Positions 22,251 through 34,420 of a DNA stretch of 64,000 nucleotides are shown piece by piece; position 1 is the first letter of the stretch, and every line of letters begins with the position of its first letter. The notes under the pieces are model-generated. The model had not been told where the DNA came from, ran no database searches, and saw only the letters and a list, made by a program, of their open reading frames with translations. Source of the DNA: Struthidea cinerea (Eukaryota > Chordata > Aves > Passeriformes > Corcoracidae); the NCBI GenBank assembly GCA_013397865.1, contig VZTI01001766.1, positions 387,965 to 451,964 on the forward strand. Reading direction: 5' to 3'. A program made the translations under genes and the position numbers.

Positions 22251-24939
22251 ACGTGACCCACTCAGACACTGTGCAGGTATGAAAGGATGTCAAAGTCACT
22301 TAGGTGGAATAGTTTGCAAAACAACTCTTGGAAAGAGTCCTGTGGTTGCACTGGCATGAGAAGGTTGTGCTTGGGTTTGTGGGCCAGCTCCTTGGGAGTG
22401 ACTCCCCTGGGTATCCTGGAGCTCTGATTTACATCACGAGGGACTCTGGCCTTGTAGCAAAGTCTTGAAAACAAAGCAAACCGAGGGGTTTCGTTGGTGC
22501 CAGCAAATAAACATGTTATGCCAAATTCAGCGCACCGGGAGAGAGTGAAGACTGAATGGGGACTTTTCCAGTAGCCGTTTGTTTGAGACTTGCAGTCTTG
22601 AGTTAATTTTGTTACGAGGAATGAAACGCACACGAGTCTTTGTTGTCAAGCACAGTGTTCATACAGCATGCGGCGGAAAACACAAAAATCTCAGGGCTAT
22701 GTTCTCAACTACTATAAATTGGCAAATGTTTCTGACTTCAGCTGCCCCCAAGCTAGTTTACATCAGATGAGGATGCAGTCCATGGCTGTTAAATTGCGAG
22801 GAGCAGTGTCACGACATGACCATCACTTCCTGTAGTCCAGCTGAGCTCTCACCCACCAGCCTCGGGACCGTGGCGGGTTGTAGGATTAGTCCTCCTTCAA
22901 AGTGGCAGATACAACCAGAAGGAACAGTGACGTGGAGGTTGTGACATGGGAGTTGTTAATTCAAAGTTAAGTTGGACATGTCAAGGGCCATATCCTCAGC
23001 TGGTGTAAATCACCGTATCTCCATTGCCTGCAATGGAGCTGTACCAGCTTACACCACTTGAGGGGCTGGTCCCTCATTCTTGCTCATCCCTTCCACTCCT
23101 CGGTCCCACAGGGATCCCAGATTGTCGTGTACGGTTAATGTAATCCTGTGTTCTCTAATACTTAAGCACAATAAGTGAATATAAGAATGAGTGTCAGACT
23201 TAACTTTGAATGTCCAAGCTCGGAAATGGTTTGTTTCACCATTGTGGCTGTAAATTAAACAGTTCTCTGTGCATTTGTGAATGCCGTGTCATATCTTCTT
23301 CTGCTCTCTGCTGGAGGTGGACTCCTCTGGACTTCTAATGCATTTGGAGTGTTACAGGGAAGGGTGTGAGCAATTGGAGCCACAAGATGTCTGATGGACA
23401 GCTCTGTTATTTGTGGGGTGGGGGGTGAGTAGGGGGCTTAATGGAGTCAAGGATGGTGGTTGTCAAAAGTTGCACTTCCATGCAATGCTTCAACACCTTG
23501 TGGGTTTTGTCCTTCCACGTTGTAGGCAGCAGTTTGGGGTTGAAATGTTTTTCTGTTTCACTTTCTGCACTCATTTCCTCTGTCCAGGGATCCAGAACTT
23601 CTTGGTCTGATTGTATCTTTTTCTGAGGTCTTGTCTGATCAGAAAAGACATTCAGAGAGGACTGCCCAAACCCGGTGTCAGCGTTACAATATGTGCATGG
23701 TCACTGGTTCTTTAGTCAATTCATTACATTTAATTCTGTGCTTCATCTTTCCAGACCTGTCCCTCAGTAGATTTTGTTGAGTGAAATCAAGGACTATGTG
23801 CCAGTTTTCTTTCCTTTTCTCCTGTCCTCTGTCCTGCCTGGCATCTGCTTTGTTAAACAGTGCACGGTGACTGCAGGCAGTTGCTCCTCTCCCAGGTTCC
23901 CAGGCAGCTCCAGCGCTTTGGGCTTAGGCTTTTTACTTCTGCTTGAAACAGCATCTTTGGGTGTCCTCCTTCCAATGGGCTTCAGCATTCCACTTGGGAG
24001 GTTCTCTTGCCTGTTCTCCTCAGGTCCGTGTTGCCTTTCTGTGGGCTGTTTGCCAGCTGTTCTCTGCCTGACTTTCCCATCCCTCTTGTTTCTGTCTCTC
24101 AGAAATTATTTTCCCTTCCTAAGATGTGTCTCATACCTGTTTTCTCTCCTCCTGCCTGACAGAACAGCCTTTGATCTGTTGGTCTCCAAATCAGCTGGTT
24201 TATGTAGGCATGTGCCCTGAGATCCTCTCTCCCAGACCCACAGGCCCGTAACTGACCCCCCACGTGAAAGGCAAATGCTTTAGAGAACAAGATTCATCTT
24301 TGCATTTGGAAAAATACTCACTACTGAAGACTCTTTGCTAAAGCCCTGTCCAATTCCAGCAGCAGTGTGACTCTGGAATAGTGGCATTGAAGCTGTTCCA
24401 GACATCTGACAGTTTAATTAGGATCAGTGGCCCCATTTATGTTTTAATTTGAAAGTTTCAGGTTTAATTTTGGAGTTTCAAAACTACCTCAGATTTGCAT
24501 GCTCATATATTACTGTAAATAGAAGGAAACCATGTTTGTAGGCCCCTCCCGTGGCTTTGAAAATGTTGTTATGGATAGTTATCTGACCCTTGCTTGGGCT
24601 GGAAATTGTGCTTGCTGTAAAACAGACACCATTTGGAGGTTTTGAACGAAGACATTTCCTTGGTGTTTCTAATGCACTGCGTGTACTACTAGCAGATATC
24701 AGAGTCAGGTAAACTCATAAGAATCCCACTTAAATTTCCTTTAATTTCAGGTAACAAAGCCTATCAGTGTTGCATTCCTCAAAAATCAGCCTATGTTTTG
24801 TGTTTGTTAGTCAATTTAATTACTGTCTTGCCACATTTTATTAGCGAGGCATTATTCCGTGTCTGAGCTTTTCTGTGCTGCTCTTTGCTGTAGCATCTCT
24901 GCGGCACAGCCTTGAGCTGGTTTGTGTTCCTATCTCCTC
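22251..24939. other. Intergenic sequence 3' of PDGFA
   Basis: No exon recognised on either strand. It contains one palindromic relic at 22990-23070. Open frames such as 23774-24220 (+) and 22262-22633 (-) have no recognisable domain, no conserved-looking start and no splice context, and are taken as chance. Confidence 0.75.
22990..23070. repeat. Palindromic interspersed repeat relic (CTGGTGTAAATC type)
   Basis: CTCAGCTGGTGTAAATC at the left faces GCTTACACCACTTGAG at the right, with CTCCATTG and CAATGGAG at the centre; about 22 of 33 arm positions pair. This is the ancient amniote repeat often found in bird and turtle DNA, followed by its usual GGGGCTGGTCCC. Family name not assigned. Confidence 0.6.
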
Positions 24940-25098
24940 TGAAATAAAGAACTATTGTTATCCCATTTTAGGCGAGACCGAGGCATGGAGAAAAGCCTGT
25001 GCAAGGTCATACAGCAAGGCTGTGGCAGAACCAGGGAGAGGACTCAGATCTGAGTGCTCATCCAGTGCCCTAAATCACACGACCATCTTCCCTTTCCA
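24940..25098 (+). repeat. MIR-like SINE relic
   Basis: It follows the MIR consensus through most of its length: TATCCCATTTTA, GGCATGGAG, GCAAGGTCATACAGCAAGGC, TGTGGCAGAACCAGG, then CTCATCCAGTGCCCTAAATC and ACACGACCAT. MIR is an ancient tRNA-derived SINE with the CORE segment; birds retain only decayed copies like this one. Confidence 0.75.
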
Positions 25099-27309
25099 AG
25101 AATGAATCCTTGCACCCTTAGAGCTAAATACTGAAAAGATTGAGGGTAAGTCATTTTGCCTAATTACTGTGCATCGGATACGTGATCAAAAGCCACTGCC
25201 ATGTTGTCAGAGAACGTAGTGATTGATGGAAATCCATCTTTCTGCCCAGGCAATTATGCAGCCTTTTATCCTATCATGGGCCAGTCATTTCCTGCTTCCC
25301 TAAGGAGTCAGCCTTTCATGACTTACAGTTATGCACATAGAACAAGACCCAGATTTTATGGGAATTTACAAAAATTCAGTAGACAATTTTCATTCGCCTT
25401 TAGTTCAGTGTCATTCCTTCCTTTTATGGTGTGGGTAACATTTCCTAGGGGAACGGTTTTTATCATGGGCCCAATCCTAATTTTTTTTTTCCCAGGCCCT
25501 AACATGGAAAAACACTTTAAGAGATGCCTGTGTTTGCTCTTCTTCAAACTGGTGCCTGAGCGTGCTCCTTTGGACAAACATGCCATTGACCTCAGGCAAA
25601 TGGAGCAGAGTTGATGCTTTATTTTGTAGTTAGGGTGTGCCTTCCTGGCACAGGATCCCAGTTGTGGGCTGGGGGTCTTTGTGCTCTCCGAGTGTGGAAG
25701 TATTTTGTAAGCAACCCTAAAGATGAAGTAAGAAGACTTGTACGTATGACTGGGAGAACAGCTGGGACAGTTCCACTCCTGCTCCCATGGAGGTTTCCAT
25801 TTTGAACTACTGTTTTGGGGGAAAATACTTCCTTGGCATGGGTGGATTCAGACTGCAGTCGCTAATGCCAGTGAGCCCAATTTCAGATCATCTGTTTGGG
25901 TACCCCAGGAAATGTAAGCTGTAAACTCCCAAGTCGTACTGATAACAGACAAATTTGAGATGGGAGAAATTAATGAGAGCAAGTTGCCTGTGAAATCTGG
26001 CAACTTTTGGTTTAGGGAAAAGGAAAGGAATTAGAAGGTAGAATAAACAAGACCAAAGGCTCGATCGTTCTTTTTTTTTTCAGTTGTGGCATGCCACCTG
26101 TCCCTTTAGTCATTCCAATTACTTGCTGCATCAGGCTAAAGTATGTGCTGAAGTAGCTCAGAATCACTACAACATGTGAAAAGTTAGGACTGGTTCTTGT
26201 TGAACTGCTGCCTATTACCATGGAATATGACTGTGAGGTGGGGCCCACAATCGCAGTTGTAAATCAAAGAACAAGTCATAGGTTAGGTTCTGTTTTCCTT
26301 AGATATTGTCTCTAAGTTTGTTTTCTGTGTGCTGGTCTCGAGTGACGTTTGGTGAGCTTTCCAATTAGGTGGAAAGTCACGAATACCTCTTTCCCAACCC
26401 GGAGGAAAGGAAGTGCTAGCTCTTAGTCTTGTTCATAACCAATGGATGAAATTCTGGGAGCATCCTGGTGATAGCATTTCTGTCACTTGTAAGTTTCATG
26501 TCACATTTTTCCAGGGTTACTTCTTCCCATAGAGGGGAATCCAACCATTTTTATGTTTGACTTACTAGCAGGCCACCAAATCTGACTCGGTTTGAGTTCT
26601 GAGCAACTCAGAATTCCTGTTTGGACTGATACTTGTGCATGTCAGATGTCTCCCAAGTTCTTAGATAAAACACACAAAGAAAGGCTCGCTTGAGCGCTTC
26701 AACAAAAGAAGTTCACATGTGAAGGCTGGAGTAGTCCCTCAAACCAGGAAACAAGGAGCCAAGTTTGTAACAAGTGCTGCACACTCCTCTTCAGATCAGA
26801 CCTGGTGTTTTGGCCTCTCTGTACTGTCTTTGATCCTGCATAATGAAGGCAACTGTTTTTACTGTCCACCTTTGAAATTCAGAGTAGCTGTTAAGTCAGG
26901 TGTGCAAAAAGCAAAAGCACCCAGAGATGCAGTTGAGCCCATAGTGCTTGAAATCTCTCCTGGGGAATTTGAAAATAACTTCATTCTTGAAAGCAATCCC
27001 AAATAAGTAGGAGAAAATAATTTTAAACACTTCTGAAAATCCCACCCTGGTTTATTTGGCAGGTGAAAAAAGGATCCAGAAGAGATCCTACTTACAAGGA
27101 TAGTGACAAAGTAGATGTTTGTAGAGAATGCTCATGCTTAAATCTTTCAGCAGTTAATTATCATCTTTACAGACCATAATACTGGAATACTTCACTTATC
27201 AATACATCAGGGCTTGGATGAACTTTGAGACGCATGAAAACGAGACACTCCTTAGGCCTGTGGTAGCTCTGTGTTCTGGTAACTGATCAACCAATTACAT
27301 AATTGGTCA

Positions 27310-27385
27310 GGCCTCTACCTTGCATGAACAGATACAACTCCATTGACTTCTCTGGAGGTGACAGTTACCTGAGAACTGACCCGAA
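27310..27385. repeat. Palindromic interspersed repeat relic
   Basis: CTCCATTGACTTCTCTGGAG forms the central hairpin, flanked by GATACAA and GTGACAG with degenerate continuation. Same ancient repeat group as 22990-23070, more decayed. Confidence 0.4.
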
Positions 27386-30300
27386 ACTCTTGCCACGAAG
27401 TAGATAATGGTTTCATATTTTGCTGTTTAGTGTTGTTGTAAAAATAGACTCATTTCCTGGAGCAGTTAGAACAAGAAAATAGGGAAAAGCAATTTCCCAC
27501 AGAGACTCATCCACACTGGAATTCACCGAGGACCCCGGATGTGAACATGTGCTGATAGAAAACATAAAACAGCAACTTTGTTTAGGGAAGCCTCTGACCT
27601 GTCAAAAATGCAGAGCATTTCTTACCAGACTTTTCTTGGCAATTAGTGGGTAGAATTACTCATAGAAATTGTTTTGTTTGCTCACAAGGGGAGAAGTAAG
27701 ACATAAATTCAAGATAGCCCCTCTTTGACCACAAGAACGACTCTGTTCGCAGAGGGTCTATGGGTGAAGTGCTGGGTGGCCTCAGCGCCCTTTGGGGATG
27801 GACTCAAACTTTTAGACCTCAGTGAAGTATGAAGAGCCCCTCCAGACGTGCTGGACATCTCTAGCTGGATTTTTTTCAGCAGTCTAAGGGATTTGGGCAT
27901 CCACTTTTAATTCATTTTTACGTGACTTTCAAGAAACCTTTGTTGGCATCAGAACATCTCTGTCTTTGTTCTGAAGAGAGACTAATTTTGACCCAACGAT
28001 GTCGCCGTGGCTTCTGCCTTCCATCTCGAGGCAGCAGCACTCAAACTTTAGGTTTCAGACATTTCACCCTTCACCCCAGCCAGGCTTCAGCTTTCCTTAG
28101 CACTTTGGCTTTACGTGTGTTTTCCGTATAAAGGTGGTGCTGGTTTAAGCTGAAGACCAGGGAAGTTTCAAGAGGCCAGATTTCACCTCTGGGCCCCACT
28201 CAGCTGCTGTTGGAGTCCGTGTGGGGCCAGAGGAGGAGGGAGAGATGCTCCAGCGCTTCCAGCGTGGGTGTGGGCTGAGGGCTCTGTGCTCACACACTTG
28301 GAAGTGAGGACATTTCTTGGCCCAGACTCGCCCACTGTAAAGTGTTCTGCTCAGAGGTCTCCTTGGAGCCAGGAAGCTACTCAAAAACCTGCTCAGGATC
28401 CTAATTCCCCTTGGCTGCAGGGGGTTTGCACAGCAAAAGTGACAGAAGCAATTTATCCCAGAGTGGTTTCTTCAGCAGGCCATGTAGGGGTCGGGCAGGT
28501 TAATGCTCAGCTTGATTGCCCCAAATACCGCTTTTAAATCAAATTTTAACTGTTCTGGGATGTGTTTCTTGTAGAGGTGCCTCAGAAGAGCTTGCCTAGC
28601 AGCTTGTATCCATTTGTTGTGAAGAGCCTGCTGGCCCTTCTAGGGTGGTTGTGCTATGCCTGTGTAGCTTTCAGGGGTTTTGGGACCTTGCAGCTGGGGT
28701 TAGTGAGTGCAAATGTTTCCCGTTAGCTCCCTGCCTACCCCAAGTTGTGATTCATCAGGGGAGACGGTGCAGAGCTGAACTTGAGGCGTGTGAGATGTTT
28801 CTTTGAAGTTACTTGTGCTTAAAGTTAGGCACCATCTGAGCTGACTTGCTGAGCTGAGGCCCTGAAGAGCCCACTGTGCTAACACAGTGTAGGGTTAGTC
28901 TTTTCCTCTTAAGCGTTGTCCAGAGTGATGTGAGTTTCAGAAGGGTCTGAAACCTTTCAATAAACCATTCCATAGGAATGAGGGGAAGCTTTAACTGTTC
29001 ATTGGTTTTCTACCAGCAAGCTCAGCTACACTGGAGAGCCCAGAGCTGTGCTTGCCCTCTCTGGGCCTTCTCCTTCCTTAGTTTCTTCAGCATGTTTCTT
29101 TTCAAAGACAAGTGGGGAAAAAAATCTTAAAATGGTGCCTTAAAAAGGTGGGAAATTAAGCAGATCATATCATCTTGATTTCTTTATCTCAATTAATTAA
29201 GGAGAAGTTTGCCAATAGTGATCTGGTATTTCCTAAAACAAGCATATGTGAAGAACACTTTGAGGAACTTCAAAAGAATTTTCAGGCTAGATCAGGAAAA
29301 GATAAAACCAGAAGTGGAAACTTCTAATACACTTTATATTTCAGTACTTACAGGAAGTACATTGTTGCATGGGATACTAATGAATTCTGCAGGAGGAGGT
29401 TTCCAAAAGAAAAATGAAATGGCACCTTCTCTATCTCAGAGAAAAGGTCTGAGGGCTTTTGCAATTATGACAGATATGCAGTGGATATGTATGGCCATAT
29501 CACCTCGAGAGAGCCTACCTCTGGCAAAAGGCTATTTAGAGTTTCAAGTGTTTACACTATTGAATTTCTGTATCAACTTCCTGGTCTAGCTGTGAAAAGT
29601 GATAAAGGGAATGGTAAAAGTCTATCTTGCTTTTCAGTTGCCCTGTTCTACACCCCAGAGGGCAGAAATGCTGCCCTGTGTGTAGCTGGCTGCAGGAAGC
29701 ATGGCAGGAGCACGCTGGAGTGGCTAAGGATGAACACATAAAGTTGGTGCTGATGTTCCCAACCAGGCAGTGAGGCCAGCAAAGTGAAAATAGCAACGTG
29801 GATACTCAGATGCACCAGTGGCACTTGTCTGGAAGAATTATTGTTTGATGGGGTCTTAATTAACTCAAGTGAAGAAATAATTCTAAAATCCCGGTTTTGG
29901 AATCCCAGAGAGTTAATGCTCGCAGAAACGATGCGGTACAGGATTGCTTCACATTTGTAAAGCACACATAAATCCTAGGTAATGGTTTTGTACTGTTTGA
30001 AGAGGTCCCTGGTGTCAGCAGAGCCCTCTGTGGTGCTGTGAGAGTGGAGGGGTTGTGTCCCAGACAAGGTTCAAGTCCAGGTATGAACATATTTTAGGCA
30101 GCAAGGCATTTCCATCAGGACTGGAGCACATGGACATTTTTTTCTTGTGTACAGGCAAGATATTTGAATATGGTGCTAGTTGCTCTTTGTATCTTCAGAG
30201 ACCCAGATCCTTCTAAGCCTGTGGTCACGGTGAGGCAGTCTGACTGAAAATCCAGAGGCCTTTGCCCTTGTGAAAGTTTCTACTCTTGCTTGGAAGTGAG

Positions 30301-32939
30301 ATTTGGACTCCAGAGCTACAGAGATGCTTTTGCAATTGTTACATCTGTCTTTCTGCTTCTTTATAAATCAACCTGCTTGGCCTGAACTGGATGTTTAAAT
30401 AATAAACAGCTGAAAGACAGTCTGATGGCTTCTTTCTGAGTGTTTCCCTTAGGGAGCCCTTGGAATCACATGGCATCTGCCCTGACCTTAAGGACATGCT
30501 TTCTGGAGGCTTTTCTACAATGCTAACAAACCTCACATTTTAACTAGCTGTTAAATAAGCCGGCCAGTGGTAACTATTCAGGACAGGGATTAGGAGAGTA
30601 TTCTTGCTGGCATACAAGATGGCTCTGTCCATGTGCTGGCCAGGGATGAAGGGCTGGAAAACTGTGTGGTGGAAGAGACTATTAATGTGATTTTCCACAA
30701 CTTTCCTTGCAGCTGCATTTTTGAGAGGAGAGAGAGAGAGATGGCTAGGCTTGCAGTAACATGTTGTGCCGTCATAAATGCTACAGCCACCATCTGTTTC
30801 CAGCCCACGACTTGAAAGAAAACTGAGCAGTAATCTCATAATTCACATGAGAGTTTTACACTTGTGAACCCTTCCCAACCTTTGTCTGATAATGAGGGGA
30901 GTGCATGGTGCTAAGTTTTGTATTTTTCCTGTACGTATTAGTGTTTATTTGTATGTCTTTTCCTGTTTTGTTGTTTTGTGGGGTTGTTTTTTTTCCACCA
31001 AAAAAAAAAATCACTGGGAGGAAAATCAGACCAGTTCCACCGTCAAAAGAAACATAATAAAGGCAAAATCCCAATTCCAGTGATCTTGCTGGCAGAATTC
31101 TCCAGGAGGAGGTGCATTTAACATTCCTCACTGTGTCTGTCTTAGTTGCTTGTTGATTAACAGAAAGGAAGACGCTGGAAAATGAAGAGGCAGGATGCTG
31201 AGCTGCCCTTTCCCTGCAGAAACAGAGCTGCTGCAAGAGCTGGACATGCGCATTTTAAACCGAACCCTCACGGAGGACGGTAATGGTAGGTTGGATTTTA
31301 ATGAAAACAGATTCTTCTGCTAATCTTCGCTTGGGGCTGGCCCTCCGAAGGATTAAGGATCCCACCTGCTGTGCCAAAGACATGCTCAGGTTCAGGGCTG
31401 CTGGTGGGTGGGAAGAACACGAACATCTGAGAGTGACTCTGGTGAGCGATCCCAGTCTGTCCTGGTGCAGCGCCCTCGGGGAAGCCAAAGAGCTGAGATC
31501 GTTTAGTTGGTGGAAATACTGCTCCCCTCCAGCCTGCAAAGCAAGGTGAAGCATCATTAAGGATTTCTTTCTGGCTGCTCTGCGAAACCAAGGGCTGCTG
31601 TTTCTCCAGGCCTGCTCTCACCTTTGGACCCAATTTGCACACCTCCTCCTACCGCAGCTGAATGAACTCTTGCTCTCCTCTGGCCTTAGGAACAAGGGCT
31701 TTCATCGTCTCTACCAGGCTGCAGAGCAGTTTTAAGGATGAAAGGGCTTCTCATTTCATATATCCCACTGCTGCTAGAGCTATAAATCATCGATGGACTG
31801 AATTTATAGCCAACTGCTACTGCAAGCAAGTGAAATATATTTTGTGTTGTCATACGTATGGTCAAACTGTCCAAGAAGTTGCCAAACAAAGAACTGAGCT
31901 GCTGCTGAGCAACCCATTCAATCTATTCTCATTTTATTTAAAAATAATAAATAACTGCCAATCCAAGGAGCTTATTTTAACATGTGCTACCTGCTGGGTG
32001 ATCCTCAGTATCTCTGGGATGTGTCTGTGAGTGGAAGATAGCTGCTAGCTGTTGCCAGGTCCAGCAGATATGGCATGAAGTTCCACCAAGAAAAGGTTTG
32101 TGGGCCCACTAGGGTTGGGGACAGGTTGAGGGCCACCTCCTTTTTTAGCACTACTTGCTGTTCTGAGAGTGTTTGGCCAGGTAGCAACAGTGCCCAGAGG
32201 CCACAGTGACTTCTGCTTGAATCAGTGACGAATCTCCATTGACCTGTACAGAGCAGTGGCCCTTCTTCTGTCTCACAGTTTACTGACAGGTGGATTGTTG
32301 GTGGATCTCTGGGGTCTGGAAAGATGGCCTGTGCCTGTTTTGGTGCCTTGTGATGGTGATGAGCTAAAAATGAGAGAGTAGAAACTCTTCAGGCTGCTGG
32401 GGTCTGAATCATATATTTCTGTATGATTTGCTTACAGAGCCAACAAGCCTGAAAGGTTATTTTTGTGTTTTACCCAGGCTCATTGATTAGCTGGGGGTGT
32501 TGGGAGCTGTCATATTGAGCGGCCTTTCCCTGCTCGCTCCTGTTGTCCTGCTGGATTCAATCCCTGCAGCCTCCCACCCCCTTGTCCGCAGTTTATGGCC
32601 ACATCTGGAGTGTCTCCCTGCTCAAGTGCTGGTAGGAGCCTCCTCCCTGCTGGCACACACGTCGTGGCTTTTGGGGTCCGTGGAGCTACAGGCATCCTTC
32701 TCAACACTTGTTTTTCCATGAGGGGGAAAGAGAGAAGGGGTACGGGAGGGGCAGTGGCAGGGAAGGCCTCTGACATGAAATTCCCAGGAACAGGATTTGC
32801 ACATTTTATGACCGTTCAGATGGAAATGCAATGGAGCTGAATTATTCCTCCTTAATCCTGCTTTCTCACTTTCCTCCCAGCAGCCTCTTCCCCTGCAGTT
32901 TAGGTAATGCAGAAGCTTATAAACAAATCCCAGCGCGTG

Positions 32940-33130
32940 AAAAATAGCAAAGGGGGGGGAAAAAAAGGGACCTGGGTTAGGGCTGTGATGGATAGACAGG
33001 TGGAAGGCAGGCACCAGAAGGGAGGATGAATGGTAAAAGCCTTTGATGGAAACACTAAAGAGCTATTGAAAATCCGAGGGGTGGGGGGAGGGAGGAGAAA
33101 GAATAGCAGGAGGAGGGAAAGCAAGGGAGT
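32940..33130 (+). repeat. Purine-rich tract
   Basis: The + strand is strongly purine-biased, with G runs of up to nine and A runs, and clusters such as GGGGTGGGGGGAGGGAGGAG near 33079. Low-complexity sequence rather than a gene; the G clusters could fold as a quadruplex. Confidence 0.65.
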
Positions 33131-34311
33131 CGTGCCCCCGTCCCCCCGCCCTCTTTCTCAGGATGTTGAAAGTATTTGTCCTTCGTTACAAAATGATTGA
33201 ACTGCCGCCAGGCCAGGCCACCCTTCCAGCCATTGCACTGGGAAACTGGCACTTCTGAAAGCCTCGTCGCCTCTCAAATTTTATAGCTTTCCCTTTTTGT
33301 GGGAGTTTTTGTGTTGTGCTACTTGCAGGATTGTTTTCAGATTTGCCCCGTATCAAAGAAACTGTTTTGTTTTTGTTGCTCGGACAAACACAGAATCCAG
33401 GTAATGAAAAGAAAAATTAAAAAATAAAGAAACATTTTTATCAGAATACCCAGCTGTCTGCCTTTTATTGAGTCAGAATTCCGTACTTTTGGCATTCACG
33501 GTGTGGGTTTGGTTTACCTCTAGTGCTTTTTGAAGGAGGAATTTCATCCTACAAATAGAGCTTCTGCTTCACGAATATCTCTGTGTGCACAGAAGTGGTG
33601 CCTGTTCTTCAGAGTAGTGAGGATGACCCTGCTGTATCATAATTAAAATGGTTTTTGCATCACGTACATGTAGACAACAGTGGGAAAAAATAATCGTTCC
33701 CTTTTCAGAATGGTTCCTGAAGCTCTGCAATGTCTTTGACCTGCAGGATCTACAGATGGGAAGAACTGTTGAAGATCTGAGTACGAGACCGTTCCTGCTG
33801 CCAGAGGCTGTGTTTGTACCATGTATTTATATGTGTATGTATTTATATAAGCCTGATGCTCGGAAAGGGCTGGAGCCGTGTGTGTTCTTAATTAGATTTG
33901 GAGGTCTGTAGATGCAGCATCCACCCAGATTCTGTTAACCAGGGGAGGACCCAGGGCCACTCACATGTCAGAGAGGTCGAGGAGCTGGTGGTGCCCTGGC
34001 CAGGGGGTGACCAGGGCCTGGCTGTCCCTGCTCTGTGTGTGGGGCGAGGGCTTGTCCTCCTGTCCCATCATCTGCATCGCCCTCACTGCAGCCCCAAGGG
34101 CGCTCCTCCGAGTACACCGTGCAGACAGTCAGCTGTCTGTTGCCTCCAGGATTAGATCCTGGGATTAGGTCTCTGATGGGCCATGCCATATAATTAAAAT
34201 AGTCCTGGAAGAGCAGAGAGGCAGTGTGCCACCCATACACAGCTGAGTACTGGGGGGCTGTGCTTGCTCACAGACCCACTGCAGCTGAAAGCAGATGTCT
34301 CCACTAACGTG

Positions 34312-34420
34312 ATTTGCAATCGCAATTTCCACCTAAACATCTCCAAAAGAGCAGAAGGAGTAAGTGGTTCACTCAAGGTTAGATGGGAGTCACTGGAGAT
34401 GGTGCTCCACTCTCCTGCCT
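34312..34420 (+). repeat. Probable MIR-like SINE relic
   Basis: GCAATCGCAATTTCCACC, GAGTAAGTGGTTCACTCAAG, GTTAGATGGGAGTCACTGGA and GCTCCACTCTCCTGCC match in order the MIR core (taagtgacttgctcaaggtcacatggg). Weaker than the copy near 25 kb. Confidence 0.45.

Noticed and set aside
29209..29589. 126-residue open frame on the + strand
   Set aside because: No recognisable domain, no splice or promoter context; a chance frame in AT-balanced DNA is the simpler reading.
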